Origin: Vibrio splendidus 12E03 | GTDB taxonomy: Bacteria > Pseudomonadota > Gammaproteobacteria > Enterobacterales > Vibrionaceae | Assembly (NCBI RefSeq): GCF_000272105.2 | Contig: NZ_AJZD02000062.1 | Span: 1 to 64,000 of the forward strand | Direction of reading: 5' to 3' | DNA: 64,000 bases | Shown: positions 54,676-64,000 of the stretch, one piece after another | Layout: each line of letters begins with the position of its first letter | Position numbering within the stretch: the stretch's first letter is position 1 | Translations under genes and position numbers: made by a program | Notes under the pieces: generated by a model | Database searches by the model: none | Told to the model about the DNA's origin: nothing | The model's input: only the letters and a program-made list of their open reading frames with translations

Positions 54676-55356
54676 ATGCCTTCTCAAAGCCCAGTGATTA
54701 CGGTTGATGGACCAAGTGGTGCAGGTAAAGGTACCCTGTGTATGTTGCTAGCAGATAAGCTAGGCTTTCATCTTCTAGACTCAGGTGCGATCTATCGCGT
54801 ATTGGCTTTAGCGGCAATTCACCATGGTGTGGATACTGAATCAGAGGATGCTTTAGTACCGCTTGCTACACACTTAGACGTGCAGTTTATTGCTGAAGGC
54901 GACTTAGTTAAGGTTATCCTAGAAGGTGAAGATGTGTCTGGTGAACTTCGTAAAGAAGAGACAGGCATGGCGGCTTCAAAAGTTGCTGCTTTACCTCGCG
55001 TTCGCGAAGCACTGCTTCGTCGTCAACGCGCATTCAGCGCTGCGCCTGGTTTGGTTGCAGATGGTCGTGACATGGGAACGGTTGTGTTTCCTGAAGCTGA
55101 AGCGAAAATATTTTTAGATGCAAGTGCTGAAGAGCGTGCGAGTCGCCGCCTTAAACAGTTGCAACAGAAGGGGTTAGATGTTAAATTTGACGACCTTTTG
55201 AGCGAGATCCAAGAGCGAGACGACCGAGATCGTAATCGCCCAGTGGCGCCACTTCGCCCTGCAGAGGATGCTCTAGTGCTTGACTCCACCTCAATGAATA
55301 TTGAGCAGGTAGTAGAAAAAGCACTACACTATATTGAATCGAAACTGGCTGGGTAA
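54676..55356 (+). CDS. cmk: Cytidylate kinase
   Basis: The 226-residue enzyme phosphorylates CMP and dCMP. It has the P-loop GPSGAGKGT, the lid and substrate motifs [10 protein letters not shown] and [13 protein letters not shown], and the C-terminal [18 protein letters not shown]. The cmk-rpsA order is standard in gammaproteobacteria. A TATAAT (54601-54606) upstream is a plausible -10 element, but the matching -35 is weak. Confidence 0.96.
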   Translation: MPSQSPVITVDGPSGAGKGTLCMLLADKLGFHLLDSGAIYRVLALAAIHHGVDTESEDALVPLATHLDVQFIAEGDLVKVILEGEDVSGELRKEETGMAASKVAALPRVREALLRRQRAFSAAPGLVADGRDMGTVVFPEAEAKIFLDASAEERASRRLKQLQQKGLDVKFDDLLSEIQERDDRDRNRPVAPLRPAEDALVLDSTSMNIEQVVEKALHYIESKLAG

Positions 55357-55462
55357 TTTCGCCGAGCTAGTACGAACGTTGGTCGCAAGGATGATGACTG
55401 GCGAATTTATCAACCCCATGCGGTAGGATACCCATGGACGTTTAATTATTGAAGATTAAATA

Positions 55463-57133
55463 ATGACTGAATCTTTTGCTCAACTCTTTGAAGAGTTTCT
55501 ATCTGAAACTGAATTCCAACAAGGCAGCATCGTTAAAGGTACTGTAGTAGCTATCGAGAACGGTTTCGTTCTTGTAGACGCTGGTCTTAAGTCTGAATCT
55601 GCTATCCCTGCTGAACAATTCAAGAACGCTGCTGGCGAACTTGAAGTTGAAGTTGGTGCTGAAGTAGACGTAGCTCTAGACGCTGTTGAAGATGGTTTCG
55701 GTGAAACTCAACTTTCTCGTGAGAAAGCTAAGCGTCACGAAGCTTGGATCGTACTTGAGAAAGCTTGTGAAGAAGCTGAAACTGTTGTTGGTATCATCAA
55801 CGGTAAAGTTAAAGGCGGTTTCACTGTTGAACTTAACGGTATCCGTGCTTTCCTTCCAGGTTCTCTAGTAGACGTACGTCCTATCCGTGACACTGCTCAC
55901 CTAGAAAACAAAGAGCTAGAGTTCAAAGTAATCAAGCTAGACCAGAAGCGTAACAACGTTGTTGTTTCTCGTCGTGCTGTTATCGAATCTGAAAACAGTG
56001 TTGAGCGTGACGAACTTCTTGAAACTCTACAAGAAGGTACTGAAGTTAAAGGTATCGTTAAGAACCTTACTGACTACGGTGCATTCGTTGACCTTGGCGG
56101 TGTTGACGGTCTTCTACATATCACAGATATGGCTTGGAAGCGCGTTAAGCACCCATCAGAGATCGTTAACGTTGGTGACGAAATCCTAGTTAAAGTTCTT
56201 AAGTTCGATCGTGAGCGCACTCGTGTTTCACTAGGTCTTAAGCAACTAGGCGAAGATCCATGGGTAGCAATCGCTAAGCGTTACCCAGAAGGTCACAAGC
56301 TTTCTGGTCGTGTTACAAACCTAACTGACTACGGCTGCTTCGTTGAAATCGAAGAAGGCGTTGAAGGTCTAGTACACGTTTCTGAAATGGATTGGACTAA
56401 CAAGAACATCCACCCTTCTAAAGTTGTTAATGTTGGCGACGAAGTTGAGGTTATGGTTCTTGATATCGACGAAGAACGTCGTCGTATCTCTCTAGGTCTG
56501 AAACAGTGTAAAGCTAACCCATGGCAGTCATTTGCAGAAATGCAAGCTAAGGGCGACAAAGTTACTGGTAAGATCAAGTCTATCACTGACTTTGGTATCT
56601 TCATCGGTCTAGAAGGCGGTATCGACGGTCTTGTACACCTATCTGACATTTCTTGGAACGCTGCCGGCGAAGAAGCTGTACGTGAATACAAGAAAGGCGA
56701 CGAAATCTCTGCTGTTGTTCTAGCAGTAGATGCAGAGCGTGAGCGTATTTCTCTTGGCGTTAAGCAAATGGAAAACGACCCGTTCAACGCATACGTTGCT
56801 GACAACAAGAAAGGTGTTCTTGTAAACGGTACTGTTACTGCAGTTGACGCGAAAGGCGCTACTATCGAGCTAATCGAAGGCGTTGAAGGTTACATCCGCG
56901 CTTCTGAAGTTTCTCGCGACCGTATCGAAGATGCATCTCTAATCCTAAGCGTTGGCGACAGCGTTGAAGCGAAGTTCACTGGTGTAGACCGTAAGAACCG
57001 CGTAATCAACCTATCTATCAAAGCTAAAGATGAAGCTGATGAGCAAGAAGCAATGGCTTCACTGAACAAGTCTGAAGAAGGCGCGTTCGGTAACGCAATG
57101 GCAGACGCATTCAAAGCTGCTAAAGGCGAATAA
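55463..57133 (+). CDS. rpsA: 30S ribosomal protein S1
   Basis: The 556-residue protein has six S1 (OB-fold) repeats; [56 protein letters not shown] and [20 protein letters not shown] are clearly seen. It binds mRNA to the 30S subunit for initiation. Codon use is strongly biased to common codons, as expected for an abundant protein. S1 of E. coli regulates its own leader; the 106-base gap before this gene would be the equivalent place. Confidence 0.97.
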   Translation: MTESFAQLFEEFLSETEFQQGSIVKGTVVAIENGFVLVDAGLKSESAIPAEQFKNAAGELEVEVGAEVDVALDAVEDGFGETQLSREKAKRHEAWIVLEKACEEAETVVGIINGKVKGGFTVELNGIRAFLPGSLVDVRPIRDTAHLENKELEFKVIKLDQKRNNVVVSRRAVIESENSVERDELLETLQEGTEVKGIVKNLTDYGAFVDLGGVDGLLHITDMAWKRVKHPSEIVNVGDEILVKVLKFDRERTRVSLGLKQLGEDPWVAIAKRYPEGHKLSGRVTNLTDYGCFVEIEEGVEGLVHVSEMDWTNKNIHPSKVVNVGDEVEVMVLDIDEERRRISLGLKQCKANPWQSFAEMQAKGDKVTGKIKSITDFGIFIGLEGGIDGLVHLSDISWNAAGEEAVREYKKGDEISAVVLAVDAERERISLGVKQMENDPFNAYVADNKKGVLVNGTVTAVDAKGATIELIEGVEGYIRASEVSRDRIEDASLILSVGDSVEAKFTGVDRKNRVINLSIKAKDEADEQEAMASLNKSEEGAFGNAMADAFKAAKGE

Positions 57134-57171
57134 TAGCTTCTCATTAAGAGAATTATAGCTATCTAGCCAAG

Positions 57172-57199
57172 AAAGGAGCCGTAAGGCTCCTTTTTTTTT
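57172..57199 (+). terminator. Terminator after rpsA
   Basis: AAAGGAGCC and GGCTCCTTT flank GTAA and are followed by a long T-run. Confidence 0.92.
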
Positions 57200-57254
57200 G
57201 CTTATTTTTCCGATAGGTCTATAATTTCTAAAAAGAAAACCAACGAGGGTAACT

Positions 57255-57539
57255 ATGACTAAGTCTGAATTGATTGAAAGACTGTGCGCTGAGCAAACGC
57301 ATCTTTCTGCAAAAGAAATTGAAGACGCTGTAAAAGACATTTTAGAGCATATGGCTTCAACACTAGAAAGTGGTGATCGAATCGAAATTCGCGGTTTTGG
57401 CAGCTTTTCTCTGCATTATCGTGAGCCTCGTGTTGGACGTAACCCAAAGACTGGTGACAAGGTAGAGTTAGAAGGTAAATACGTTCCTCACTTCAAACCA
57501 GGTAAAGAGCTGCGTGAACGAGTAAACTCAGGAATGTAG
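57255..57539 (+). CDS. ihfB: Integration host factor subunit beta
   Basis: The 94-residue DNA-bending protein pairs with IhfA. It has the HU/IHF pattern [20 protein letters not shown] at the start, [20 protein letters not shown] at the beta-ribbon base, and [20 protein letters not shown]. Length is that of E. coli IhfB (94). It stands between rpsA and lapA, as in related species, with its own terminator. Confidence 0.97.
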   Translation: MTKSELIERLCAEQTHLSAKEIEDAVKDILEHMASTLESGDRIEIRGFGSFSLHYREPRVGRNPKTGDKVELEGKYVPHFKPGKELRERVNSGM

Positions 57540-57558
57540 CCTACTTATCGGAATTAAG

Positions 57559-57592
57559 AAAAGCGGCATACTATAATGTATGCCGCTTTTTT
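57559..57592 (+). terminator. Terminator after ihfB
   Basis: AAAAGCGGCATAC and GTATGCCGCTTTT form a perfect 13-pair stem with loop TATAAT, followed by TT. Confidence 0.9.
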
Positions 57593-57668
57593 ATGACCAT
57601 AATATGGTGGTCTGATTAGTAATTTTCCTGCATAATCGTACAGCTAACCAACCAATGAGTGATGAACT

Positions 57669-57941
57669 ATGAAAATTATAAAAATAGTCGCCGTTATCGC
57701 ACTTTTCCTAATTGCACTGGCTTTAGGCTCTCAAAACCAAACAACTGTAAATTTCAACTATCTGCTAGCGCAAGGTGACTTCCACCTCTCAAGTTTATTA
57801 GGTGTTGTATTCGTTTCAGGCTTCGCCCTTGCTTGGTTAGTCTTTGGTAACATGCACATGCGGTCTCAGCTAAAAATTCATCGCTTAAAGAAGCAACTCA
57901 ATAAGCAATCAAAGCAGGTCGCTGCTGATACTAAAGCTTAA
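57669..57941 (+). CDS. lapA: Lipopolysaccharide assembly protein A (LapA/YciS, DUF1049)
   Basis: The 90-residue inner-membrane protein has two helices (about 4-20 and 42-62) and a basic coiled C-terminus (LKIHRLKKQLNKQ). The N-terminal pattern LALGSQNQTTVNFNYLLAQG is typical of LapA. It acts with LapB in controlling lipopolysaccharide synthesis through LpxC turnover. It precedes lapB by 12 bases. Confidence 0.92.
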   Translation: MKIIKIVAVIALFLIALALGSQNQTTVNFNYLLAQGDFHLSSLLGVVFVSGFALAWLVFGNMHMRSQLKIHRLKKQLNKQSKQVAADTKA

Positions 57942-57953
57942 AGGCTATATTTG

Positions 57954-59129
57954 ATGTTAGAGTTACTGTTCTTACTTTTGCCCATCGCAGCCGCATATGG
58001 CTGGTATATGGGTAATCGTAATGCTCAGCAAGAAAAACAAAAGCAATCACACCAGATCTCCCGTCAATACGTGACGGGTTTGAACCTATTACTGTCAGAT
58101 CAATCTGACAAAGCGGTTGATCACTTCATTGAGCTGCTTCAAGTAGACAATGAAACCATCGATACTCACTTAGCTTTGGGCAACTTGTTCCGCTCAAGAG
58201 GCGAAGTCGACCGCGCTATTCGCATTCACCAAAATCTCATCTCTCGTTCGGGGCTTACCCTCGATCAGAAAAACCTCGCACTGCAACAATTAGCCAAAGA
58301 CTATATGGTCTCTGGTTTCCTTGATCGCGCTGAAAAAATCTTTGAACAGCTTGTAGAAGAACCTGACCATAAAGAGGGCGCTTTACAGCAGTTGGTTGCT
58401 ATTTACCAGCAGACCCGCGAGTGGAACAAGGCTATCCATTACGGAAATATCTTAGTTAAGCTCGGCAAGAAAAAAATGAAGATGCGTGCGACCGTTGCGC
58501 ATTTCTGGTGTGAGCTTGCAATGCAAGAACAAGCCGATGGTAATCGTTCTAAAGCGCTTCAGCATTTTAAGAAGGCGCTTTCTGAAGACCCTAAATGTGT
58601 TCGCGCAAGTATCGCACTAGGGAAGTTCCACTTAGCGAACGAAGATTACCAAAAGACAATTGATTGTCTTGAATCGGTACTTGAACAAGATATCGATTTT
58701 ATCAGTGAGGTGTTGCCAACCCTTGCTGAGTGTTACCACAAGCTTGGACAAGAAGCTCAATTGGTCGAGTTCCTCAAAGCGTGTATTCAGAAGAAAGCCG
58801 GTGTATCTGCCGAACTGATGCTGGCGCAATTGGTTGCTCACCATGAAGATGTAGGCTCAGCTCAAGAGCTACTGACAAAGCAGCTTGTTAAAAACCCAAC
58901 TATGAAAGGTTTTTATCGATTAATCGATTACCACCTAGCGGAAGCAGAAGAAGGCCGAGCAAAAGACAGCTTAACCACACTTCAATCTATGGTTGGTGAA
59001 CAGCTTAAGGTTAAGCCTCATTACCGTTGTCGTCAGTGTGGTTTCTCGACACACTCTTTGTATTGGCACTGCCCTTCATGTAAAGGGTGGGGGACGATCA
59101 AGCCTATTCGTGGGCTTGATGGTGAATAG
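57954..59129 (+). CDS. lapB: Lipopolysaccharide assembly protein B (YciM)
   Basis: The 391-residue cytosolic TPR protein is tethered by one N-terminal helix (MLELLFLLLPIAAAYGWYMG) and ends in a rubredoxin-like metal site with CRQC and CPSC, preceding GWGTIKPIRG. LapB adapts LpxC for FtsH proteolysis and so sets the lipopolysaccharide level. ATG 57954 is preferred to a TTG one codon earlier. Length agrees with E. coli LapB (389). Confidence 0.95.
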   Translation: MLELLFLLLPIAAAYGWYMGNRNAQQEKQKQSHQISRQYVTGLNLLLSDQSDKAVDHFIELLQVDNETIDTHLALGNLFRSRGEVDRAIRIHQNLISRSGLTLDQKNLALQQLAKDYMVSGFLDRAEKIFEQLVEEPDHKEGALQQLVAIYQQTREWNKAIHYGNILVKLGKKKMKMRATVAHFWCELAMQEQADGNRSKALQHFKKALSEDPKCVRASIALGKFHLANEDYQKTIDCLESVLEQDIDFISEVLPTLAECYHKLGQEAQLVEFLKACIQKKAGVSAELMLAQLVAHHEDVGSAQELLTKQLVKNPTMKGFYRLIDYHLAEAEEGRAKDSLTTLQSMVGEQLKVKPHYRCRQCGFSTHSLYWHCPSCKGWGTIKPIRGLDGE

Positions 59130-59161
59130 ATTTGTGGTCACTTTAAGACCAAATTATTAAT

Positions 59162-59184
59162 TGCAGCTTTCGGGCTGCATTTTT
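59162..59184 (+). terminator. Terminator after lapB
   Basis: TGCAGC and GCTGCA flank TTTCGG and are followed by TTTTT. Confidence 0.78.
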
Positions 59185-59253
59185 ATGACTGTTATTTATC
59201 ACCTGCTTAGGTGATTAGAAATTTTTAGAAAGTTAACTGCGTTAGGAGATGAA

Positions 59254-59949
59254 ATGAACGACCAAAAAATCATTGTAGCCTTGGATTATGATAATCAAGC
59301 GGATGCGTTAGCCTTTGTCGATCGAATTGACCCAGCATCTTGCCGCCTAAAAGTGGGCAAAGAGATGTTTACCCTGTTTGGCCCTGAATTTGTTCGTGAA
59401 TTACATAAGCGTGGTTTCTCAGTATTTTTAGACCTTAAATTCCACGACATCCCGAACACATGTTCAAAAGCAGTCCGTGCTGCCGCTGAACTGGGTGTTT
59501 GGATGGTGAACGTACACGCAAGTGGCGGTGAGCGTATGATGACGGCTTCTCGCGAAATCTTAGAACCTTATGGCAAAGATCGTCCACTGTTAATCGGTGT
59601 AACGGTACTCACCAGTATGGAGCAATCTGACTTAGCGGGTATCGGTCTGGATCTTGAACCACAACAACAAGTGATGCGCTTGGCTTCTCTAACGAAAAAC
59701 TCTGGCTTAGACGGTGTTGTATGTTCTGCACAAGAGGCTTCTTTGCTTAAAGGTGCACTTGGTCAAGAGTTCAAGCTAGTTACTCCAGGTATTCGTCCTG
59801 TCGGCGCAGATGTGGGTGACCAGAAGCGCATCATGACGCCTTCTAAAGCGATTGAATCAGGTTCAGACTACCTTGTTATTGGTCGTCCGATTACGCAAGC
59901 GATAGACCCTGCTGCTGTACTTGCAGAGATCAACGGTACGCTTGCTTAA
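59254..59949 (+). CDS. pyrF: Orotidine 5'-phosphate decarboxylase
   Basis: The 231-residue TIM-barrel enzyme makes UMP, the last step of de novo pyrimidine synthesis. The catalytic motif [12 protein letters not shown] holds the Asp-Lys-Asp network, and the phosphate-binding end reads [22 protein letters not shown] precedes ATG 59254. It has its own terminator. Confidence 0.96.
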   Translation: MNDQKIIVALDYDNQADALAFVDRIDPASCRLKVGKEMFTLFGPEFVRELHKRGFSVFLDLKFHDIPNTCSKAVRAAAELGVWMVNVHASGGERMMTASREILEPYGKDRPLLIGVTVLTSMEQSDLAGIGLDLEPQQQVMRLASLTKNSGLDGVVCSAQEASLLKGALGQEFKLVTPGIRPVGADVGDQKRIMTPSKAIESGSDYLVIGRPITQAIDPAAVLAEINGTLA

Positions 59950-59979
59950 GTCTATATTTGGATTGAGATATAAATAAAG

Positions 59980-60010
59980 AAGGCCAGCAAATTGCTGGCC
60001 TTAATTTTTT
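59980..60010 (+). terminator. Terminator after pyrF
   Basis: AAGGCCAGCA and TGCTGGCCTT form a perfect 10-pair stem with loop AAT, followed by AATTTTTT. Confidence 0.85.
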
Positions 60011-60053
60011 AGTCTGGATTAGTCTAAACTGGACTGAATGTTCTGTGTGGAGC

Positions 60054-60809
60054 CTAAACCGGAGCACCACTATGGAATTTGAAGTCGCTGTCTTCTGAAG
60101 TGATAAGATCAGCTTCTACTTGAGCAAAATGCGAAATACGCTCTGAAATATCTTTCCCTGCGATCTGTTCTGCTAGCTCAAGGTAATCTTGGTAGTGGCG
60201 AGCTTCTGAACGAAGTAGAGACACGTAAAACTTCTCCATGTCTTCTTCCAAGAAAGGAGCCAATTTAGCGAAGCGCTCACAAGAGCGAGCTTCAATAAAC
60301 GCACCGATGATAAGCTTATCAACCAGGGCATCAGGCTCGTAAGTCTTAACTTGTTTGATCAAGCCCTTAGCGTAACGACCCGCCTCGATTGGCTGGTAAG
60401 TCACGCCTTTCTTCTCCATCAACTCCATGACTTGGTAGAAGTGATGCAGCTCTTCTTTGATCAGTAAAACCATCTTATCGATTAGGTCAGCACCGTAATT
60501 ACAGCCTTCTTTCGCTGTGATTTGCTTGGATACGTTGCTTTTACCACGCAGAGACTCTAAGTCTCCGATACGACGGTAAGCAAATTGCTCGTATGGCAAA
60601 ATCCATTCATTCAGTTGTTTCGCGCTTTCTTTATCAACTGCGTACTTGCGGATAAGGAACAAAGCACTCTGTGCAGCCTTCAGTTCACACAGCATGTGAT
60701 CGCGTAGAATGATGTGAAGATTTTCAGGCTTTTTGGCTTCATCTATCCATGAATCTGGCGTTTCGGCTTTAAGAAAAGAGTGGATTGGAGCGAGTAATTC
60801 TTGATACAT
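60054..60809 (-). CDS. miaE: tRNA-(ms2io6A37) hydroxylase
   Basis: The 251-residue ferritin-like diiron enzyme hydroxylates the isopentenyl side chain at tRNA A37. The diiron ligands are seen in CELKAAQSALF, EELHHFYQVME (ExxH), FIEARSCERF and RSEARHYQDYLELAE (ExxH). Length matches known MiaE. It converges with pyrF and stands apart from the unknown gene upstream. Confidence 0.93.
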   Translation of the reverse strand: MYQELLAPIHSFLKAETPDSWIDEAKKPENLHIILRDHMLCELKAAQSALFLIRKYAVDKESAKQLNEWILPYEQFAYRRIGDLESLRGKSNVSKQITAKEGCNYGADLIDKMVLLIKEELHHFYQVMELMEKKGVTYQPIEAGRYAKGLIKQVKTYEPDALVDKLIIGAFIEARSCERFAKLAPFLEEDMEKFYVSLLRSEARHYQDYLELAEQIAGKDISERISHFAQVEADLITSEDSDFKFHSGAPV

Positions 60810-60894
60810 GGTCAGGGAAAGTTTGTTGATAATGCGGGGATTTTATCACAGCTCAAGAGATCTCCCTATACAGAGAAAGGAAATTCAACAGCTA

Positions 60895-60933
60895 CAAAAA
60901 AGGCCGCCTATTTAATGTAAATAAGGCGGCCTT
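60895..60933 (-). terminator. Terminator of the coiled-coil membrane protein gene
   Basis: On the minus strand AAAGGCCGCC and GGCGGCCTTT pair around a loop that itself can pair (TTATTTACATTAAATA), followed by TTTTT. It lies about 20 bases beyond the gene. Confidence 0.85.
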
Positions 60934-60952
60934 TAAGTGTTGAGTTAGACTG

Positions 60953-61717
60953 TTACCATTTCTTCTTCTGACCGAAGAGGGCATCCATATCGTCTTCACG
61001 CTCTTTAGATTCCATCTGCTGCAAATCTTGAGCGTTTTTGTCTTGGCGTTTCTGGTCAAGTTCGTTGAGCATCTGCTGAAGCTTTTCTTTGGCTTGATTA
61101 GAGTAGGAGTCGTTCTTAGTCGCTAAAGCATCAATGCCTTTGCGTAATAGCTGAATCGCTGTGCCTGGTTGTCCGCGAGAAATCGAATCGTTTGCACGTT
61201 TAATAACATTTTCAATGTTAATACGGATTTGAATCGTTTCTAGGCGAGCATTTTCAACCACATAAGCTTGAGTCTCGAAACGGCCTTTATTGTGCTCGTT
61301 ACGTACCGTATCACGCAGGCGTTTAACTAACTTAAGCATCATGATCGCTTGCTTGTCACTGCTTGGTGAGCGGAAAGCGGTACTCTCGCCACCTTTGTAG
61401 TTCTCTTTAAGCTGAGTAATCTGTTGTTTTACGCTTTCAATGCGTTGGGCAAGCTGCTTATTTTTTGGATCGAGTTGATACATGTTTTCTAATGCATCAA
61501 GAATTCGATTGTTTAAGCATACAAGAAGATCTTGGCTAAACGGCATGTGATGAGCGTTGCCAATCAGTTCTTCTGTACCATCAATAATGGTTAGATAACG
61601 AGAAGCTTCCTGTTTCTTCGCTGTTTCTACCTTAACTTTATATTGAAGCATGATGTTGTAGCCTAAAACTAACACCAAAAGAACGGCTACTAAGGCGATT
61701 ATTAAACCAATATTCAT
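60953..61717 (-). CDS. Membrane-anchored coiled-coil protein, unknown function
   Basis: The 254-residue protein has one N-terminal helix (MNIGLIIALVAVLLVLVLGY) and a long charged, helical cytosolic part with coiled-coil character (about 60-115 and 190-235). It ends DDMDALFGQKKKW. I do not recognise the family. It is probably conserved in Vibrio because it lies between miaE and cysB in a core region. A structural or scaffold role is a guess. Confidence 0.72.
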   Translation of the reverse strand: MNIGLIIALVAVLLVLVLGYNIMLQYKVKVETAKKQEASRYLTIIDGTEELIGNAHHMPFSQDLLVCLNNRILDALENMYQLDPKNKQLAQRIESVKQQITQLKENYKGGESTAFRSPSSDKQAIMMLKLVKRLRDTVRNEHNKGRFETQAYVVENARLETIQIRINIENVIKRANDSISRGQPGTAIQLLRKGIDALATKNDSYSNQAKEKLQQMLNELDQKRQDKNAQDLQQMESKEREDDMDALFGQKKKW

Positions 61718-63014
<1,297 letters not shown>

Positions 63015-63042
63015 TCTCGTCGTGTAAATCTAGATTCTTATT

Positions 63043-63067
63043 CGGCCTGTATTTGCAGGCCGTTTTT
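63043..63067 (+). terminator. Terminator after cysB
   Basis: CGGCCTG and CAGGCCG flank TATTTG and are followed by TTTTT. Confidence 0.85.
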
Positions 63068-63154
63068 CTTTTGGGCTTTTAGTTTTCGTTTTCTTTATCG
63101 AGTCTTTCCATTTCGACCTCTTACCCCTACAATCCACGCATCATAGGGGGAAGC

Positions 63155-64000
63155 ATGCATTCACGATTTAAAATACTCGATTCATTTTTGCTAGAGCACC
63201 AGATTTACTGGCGTTCAGAGCCTTTTCACCTATGTCAAACTCAACAGCAGCCGTGGAAAGAGGTCAATCGTCCACTCGTTGATTGGTTAGAAGACTTAAG
63301 CATTGAAAGCATTCAAACTTTAAAAGAAAACCCTGAGCTGTTGGCCGAGGAACTGACTCGTTTCCTACCTGAATTAGAAACTGCTACCCAAAACATCCAG
63401 TTCGATAACACTGCTTTGGTTGGTTTAGACCTCCCACGTGGTACTGCTGATGGTATTCCTGGCCGAAAGCTACATCAAATTGTCGCAATGGGCGAGGCTG
63501 CATTAGGCCATCACCATGGCAAAGAGTGGCTCGAATGGTGTTCTGGTAAAGGCTTTCTTGGTCGAATCCTATCTCAGCAATCGGATCAAAAAGTCACTAG
63601 CTTTGAATGGCAGCAATCGTTATGCGAAAGCGGACAAAAGATTGCGGATGACCAGAAGTTAGCGATGAATTTTGTTCAAGGAGATGCGTTTTCAGACAAG
63701 GCCGATGACGTATTTAACTCAAACCAACATGCAGTAGCCCTTCATGCTTGTGGCGATCTTCATGTTGAGTTAGTTAAAAAGTCAGTGTCACATGGGCTAC
63801 CCGCGGTCACGATTTCCCCTTGTTGTTATCATCTTATTCGAGACGAAAACTACCAAGCGATGTCTTTTGTCTCGAAAAGATCAGCATTAACGTTAAGTAA
63901 GAGCGATTTAAGAATCCCGCTTCAAGAAACCGTCACTGGTGGTGAAAGAGTAAAAAGACATCGTCAACTAGAGATGAGCTATCGTCTAGGCTTCAGCCAG
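63155..64000 (+). CDS. SAM-dependent methyltransferase, 3' partial
   Basis: The frame is open from ATG 63155 (behind AGGGGGAAGC) to the right edge, giving 282 residues so far. The SAM-binding motif I reads EWCSGKGFLGRILS near 130, followed by an acidic-strand motif and ALHACGDLHVELV. ISPCCYHL is a characteristic later patch. This pattern fits the Methyltransf_32/METTL25-like group. The target is unknown. The C-terminal end lies beyond the window. Confidence 0.82.
   Translation, partial: MHSRFKILDSFLLEHQIYWRSEPFHLCQTQQQPWKEVNRPLVDWLEDLSIESIQTLKENPELLAEELTRFLPELETATQNIQFDNTALVGLDLPRGTADGIPGRKLHQIVAMGEAALGHHHGKEWLEWCSGKGFLGRILSQQSDQKVTSFEWQQSLCESGQKIADDQKLAMNFVQGDAFSDKADDVFNSNQHAVALHACGDLHVELVKKSVSHGLPAVTISPCCYHLIRDENYQAMSFVSKRSALTLSKSDLRIPLQETVTGGERVKRHRQLEMSYRLGFSQ

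Noticed and set aside
56329..56808. Leftward 159-residue open frame inside rpsA
   Set aside because: Arises from the strongly biased codons of S1 repeats; repeats of S1 produce repeated antisense peptides.

Overview
The window reads as a chromosomal segment of a marine gammaproteobacterium of the genus Vibrio. This rests on protein identity and gene order: a CsiV/Mfd/PilZ-protein/LolCDE block, ComEC-MsbA-LpxK-Trm112-KdsB, Cmk-RpsA-IhfB-LapA-LapB-PyrF, HinT-YcfL-LpoB-ThiK-YcfP-Ndh, CysB, and a VC1899-type CARF nuclease beside a chemoreceptor. A bo3-type cytochrome oxidase operon, which not all vibrios carry, hints at a Splendidus-like lineage; that is inference. No rRNA, tRNA, insertion sequence, prophage or CRISPR array was seen.

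Layout. 1-4.1 kb: an RND efflux adaptor (cut by the left edge) and its pump. 4.1-9.7 kb: a long leader and a tightly overlapped cyoABCDE operon (bo3 ubiquinol oxidase plus heme O synthase), closed by a terminator. 9.8-12.5 kb: an AT-rich accessory patch with a short signal peptidase I, a small two-helix membrane protein, a WYL-domain regulator and two tiny SD-led open frames. 12.6-14.2 kb: a membrane fusion protein and membrane partner, followed by a 760-base stretch. 14.9-18.6 kb: LysR regulator, glyoxalase I, old yellow enzyme reductase and EamA transporter. 18.6-24.6 kb: a decayed regulator fragment, cyclophilin, TetR regulator, TrpD2/YbiB-like protein, two small unknown proteins, CBS-domain protein and MATE transporter. 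24.6-28.1 kb: zinc/cadmium P-type ATPase behind a MerR/ZntR-type promoter, then uridine phosphorylase behind CRP-like sites. 28.3-31.7 kb: CARF/PD-(D/E)XK nuclease and chemoreceptor.

32-64 kb is mostly core: hinT to ndh; an opposing plzB-like/mfd/csiV operon; lolCDE; divergent DUF2062 protein and comEC; the lipopolysaccharide block msbA-lpxK-Trm112-kdsB; cmk-rpsA-ihfB; lapA-lapB; pyrF; miaE; an unknown coiled-coil membrane protein; cysB; and a methyltransferase cut by the right edge.

Several themes connect genes. Envelope building is dense: lipoprotein export (LolCDE), lipid A flipping and synthesis (MsbA, LpxK, KdsB, LapAB), and peptidoglycan synthase activators (LpoB family and CsiV). Respiration is represented by both a quinone reductase (Ndh) and a quinol oxidase (Cyo). 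The most unusual loci are the orphan CARF nuclease, the AT-rich WYL/signal peptidase patch, and several unassigned palindromes and SD-led micro-ORFs in long intergenic stretches.
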